Below are positions 6,026 to 6,555 of a stretch of DNA of 6,555 bases, one piece after another. The stretch comes from Synergistaceae bacterium (GTDB taxonomy: Bacteria > Synergistota > Synergistia > Synergistales > Aminobacteriaceae), in contig JAFSNU010000120.1 of NCBI GenBank assembly GCA_017447325.1, forward strand, positions 1 to 6,555, written 5' to 3'. The notes under the pieces were generated by a model. It did no database searches and was not told the DNA's origin. It saw only the letters and a program-made list of their open reading frames with translations. How positions within the stretch are numbered: position 1 is the first letter of the stretch; the number at the start of each line of letters is the position of its first letter. The position numbers were made by a program, and so were the translations under genes.

Positions 6026-6045
6026 TTTAAAATTAAATTTTTAAA

Positions 6046-6357
6046 TTAAAAGCCCAGTCCCATTGAGCCGAGAGCTCCGGCCACTGCGCCCATCCTCGCA
6101 TTAGCAAGCTCTTTGCTGCGATTAAGTCCCTCGTTGACTGCCGCCGCGATTAAATCTTCTAACATCTCTTTCTCTTCGGCCTTAATAACTTCCGGATCGA
6201 TCTTAATCTCGACCAAGTCGCCCTGTCCCGTGAATACTGCCTTGACCATGCCGCCGCCGACGCTAGCCTCGACTGTCTCGTGCGCAAGATTTTCCTGTAT
6301 CTGCATCATCTGCGCCTGCATTTTCTGAGCCTGCTTCATGATATTATTCAACTTCAT
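6046..6357 (-). CDS. ybaB: YbaB/EbfC-family nucleoid-associated DNA-binding protein
   Basis: A 103-residue protein of the usual size for the family. The N-terminal Met/Gln-rich helix (about residues 5-25, NIMKQAQKMQAQMMQIQ) leads to a short sheet with the conserved VEASVGGGMVKAVFTGQG segment. A second helix carries EEKEMLEDLIAAAVNEGL, and the tail is rich in Gly and Met. Family members are dimers that bind DNA with low sequence preference, compact the nucleoid and affect expression. Placement directly before recR is the classical context. The ATG at 6357 follows an AAAGGAG (6376-6370) by a rather long 12 nt. It is the first gene of the visible operon; a repeat array instead of a neighbouring gene lies directly upstream. 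Confidence 0.95.
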   Translation of the reverse strand: MKLNNIMKQAQKMQAQMMQIQENLAHETVEASVGGGMVKAVFTGQGDLVEIKIDPEVIKAEEKEMLEDLIAAAVNEGLNRSKELANARMGAVAGALGSMGLGF

Positions 6358-6369
6358 AATCTATTTATT

Positions 6370-6376
6370 CTCCTTT
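6370..6376 (-). promoter_or_regulatory. Ribosome binding site of ybaB
   Basis: AAAGGAG on the - strand, 12 nt before the ATG at 6357. The spacing is longer than the usual 5-9 nt, but no better in-frame ATG, GTG or TTG is available nearby. Confidence 0.65.
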
Positions 6377-6377
6377 T

Positions 6378-6547
6378 AAAATTATTTTCAAAAATTTTTC
6401 AGAGCTTCGCGAAAATTATTTTCAAAAAATTTTTAGAGCCTCGCGAAAATTATTCTTAAAAATTTTTCAGAGCTTCGCTAAAAAATTTATTTAAAAATTT
6501 TTTAGCCTTTGCGAAAATTTAAATTAAAATTTATTTTAGCAGTATCA
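6378..6547. repeat. Tandem array of about five diverged 34-bp AT-rich units upstream of ybaB
   Basis: Units start exactly every 34 bp: 6378, 6412, 6446, 6480 and 6514. The first three are close copies: each opens with AAAATTATT, has an A-run/T-run centre and ends in AGAGC(T/C)TCGC(G/T). The fourth ends in TAGCCTTTGCG and the fifth retains mainly the AT core. Unit junctions form the palindrome TTCGCGAA (for example 6406-6413), and units contain GAAAATTATTTTC and AAAAATTTTT palindromes. The period is not a multiple of three and all frames hold stops, so it is non-coding. It fills the space upstream of ybaB. It could be a regulatory array, a remnant minisatellite or a palindromic repeat family. 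No promoter can be called in it with confidence. Confidence 0.8.
6477..6506. other. Perfect 12-bp inverted repeat (AT-rich hairpin) in the 34-bp array
   Basis: GCTAAAAAATTT at 6477-6488 is the exact reverse complement of AAATTTTTTAGC at 6495-6506, separated by 6 nt. It spans the junction of units three and four. It could act as a weak terminator for a gene entering from the right edge, or as a DNA cruciform or operator. Only the G-C pairs at the base strengthen it, so a role as a strong terminator is doubtful. Confidence 0.5.
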
Positions 6548-6555
6548 TTTTAGCA

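Noticed and set aside
6378..6547. Possible CRISPR array upstream of ybaB
   Set aside because: The 34-bp units are contiguous, diverged and have no spacers. No cas gene is present.
6531..6554. Possible last codons of an upstream - strand gene (dnaX expected from usual synteny)
   Set aside because: One frame reads AKMILLK then stop, but all three frames meet a stop within 24 bases of the edge, so neither the frame nor the gene can be chosen.

Overview
The window looks like chromosomal DNA of an AT-rich diderm bacterium, most likely a member of the Synergistota. The main clue is the C-terminus of the first gene: a Ser-Gly-Cys motif, one hydrophobic helix and a short basic tail, which is the layout of the Synerg-CTERM protein-sorting tag known from that phylum. 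The other genes are housekeeping genes: a fused IspD-IspF, a bacterial GltX, RecR, a YbaB-type protein and an Asd of the archaeal/fungal subtype. They fit this assignment but do not prove it. TTTAAATTT-like words are frequent in both genes and spacers.

Positions 1-1339 (+ strand) hold the 3' part of one exported protein gene. The reading frame is already open at base 2 and runs without a stop through about 100 codons of Ser/Gly/Glu/Asp heptad repeats into an unrecognised domain. After that come a Pro/Asp/Glu/Asn linker and the sorting tag. The ATG at 302 is an internal methionine, so the true start lies to the left of the window. A hairpin at 1371-1403 separates this gene from the convergent genes on the other strand.

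Positions 6357-1439 (- strand) hold six co-directional genes with spacers of 20-69 bp, read as one likely operon in the order ybaB, recR, ispDF, gltX, a 61-codon unknown gene, asd. They cover a nucleoid-associated protein, recombinational repair, two steps of MEP isoprenoid synthesis, glutamyl-tRNA charging, and the branch point of lysine/diaminopimelate, threonine and methionine synthesis. There is no obvious biochemical theme beyond housekeeping. Start usage is mixed: ybaB, the small gene and asd have clear Shine-Dalgarno sequences, while recR (TTG start) and ispDF follow spacers made only of A and T.

Positions 6358-6555 hold no gene that can be supported. They are mostly a tandem array of about five diverged 34-bp units with internal palindromes, lying directly upstream of ybaB. 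The best candidates for something new are the heptad-repeat surface protein, the small acidic gene between gltX and asd, and this 34-bp array. No complete undescribed multi-gene system is visible.
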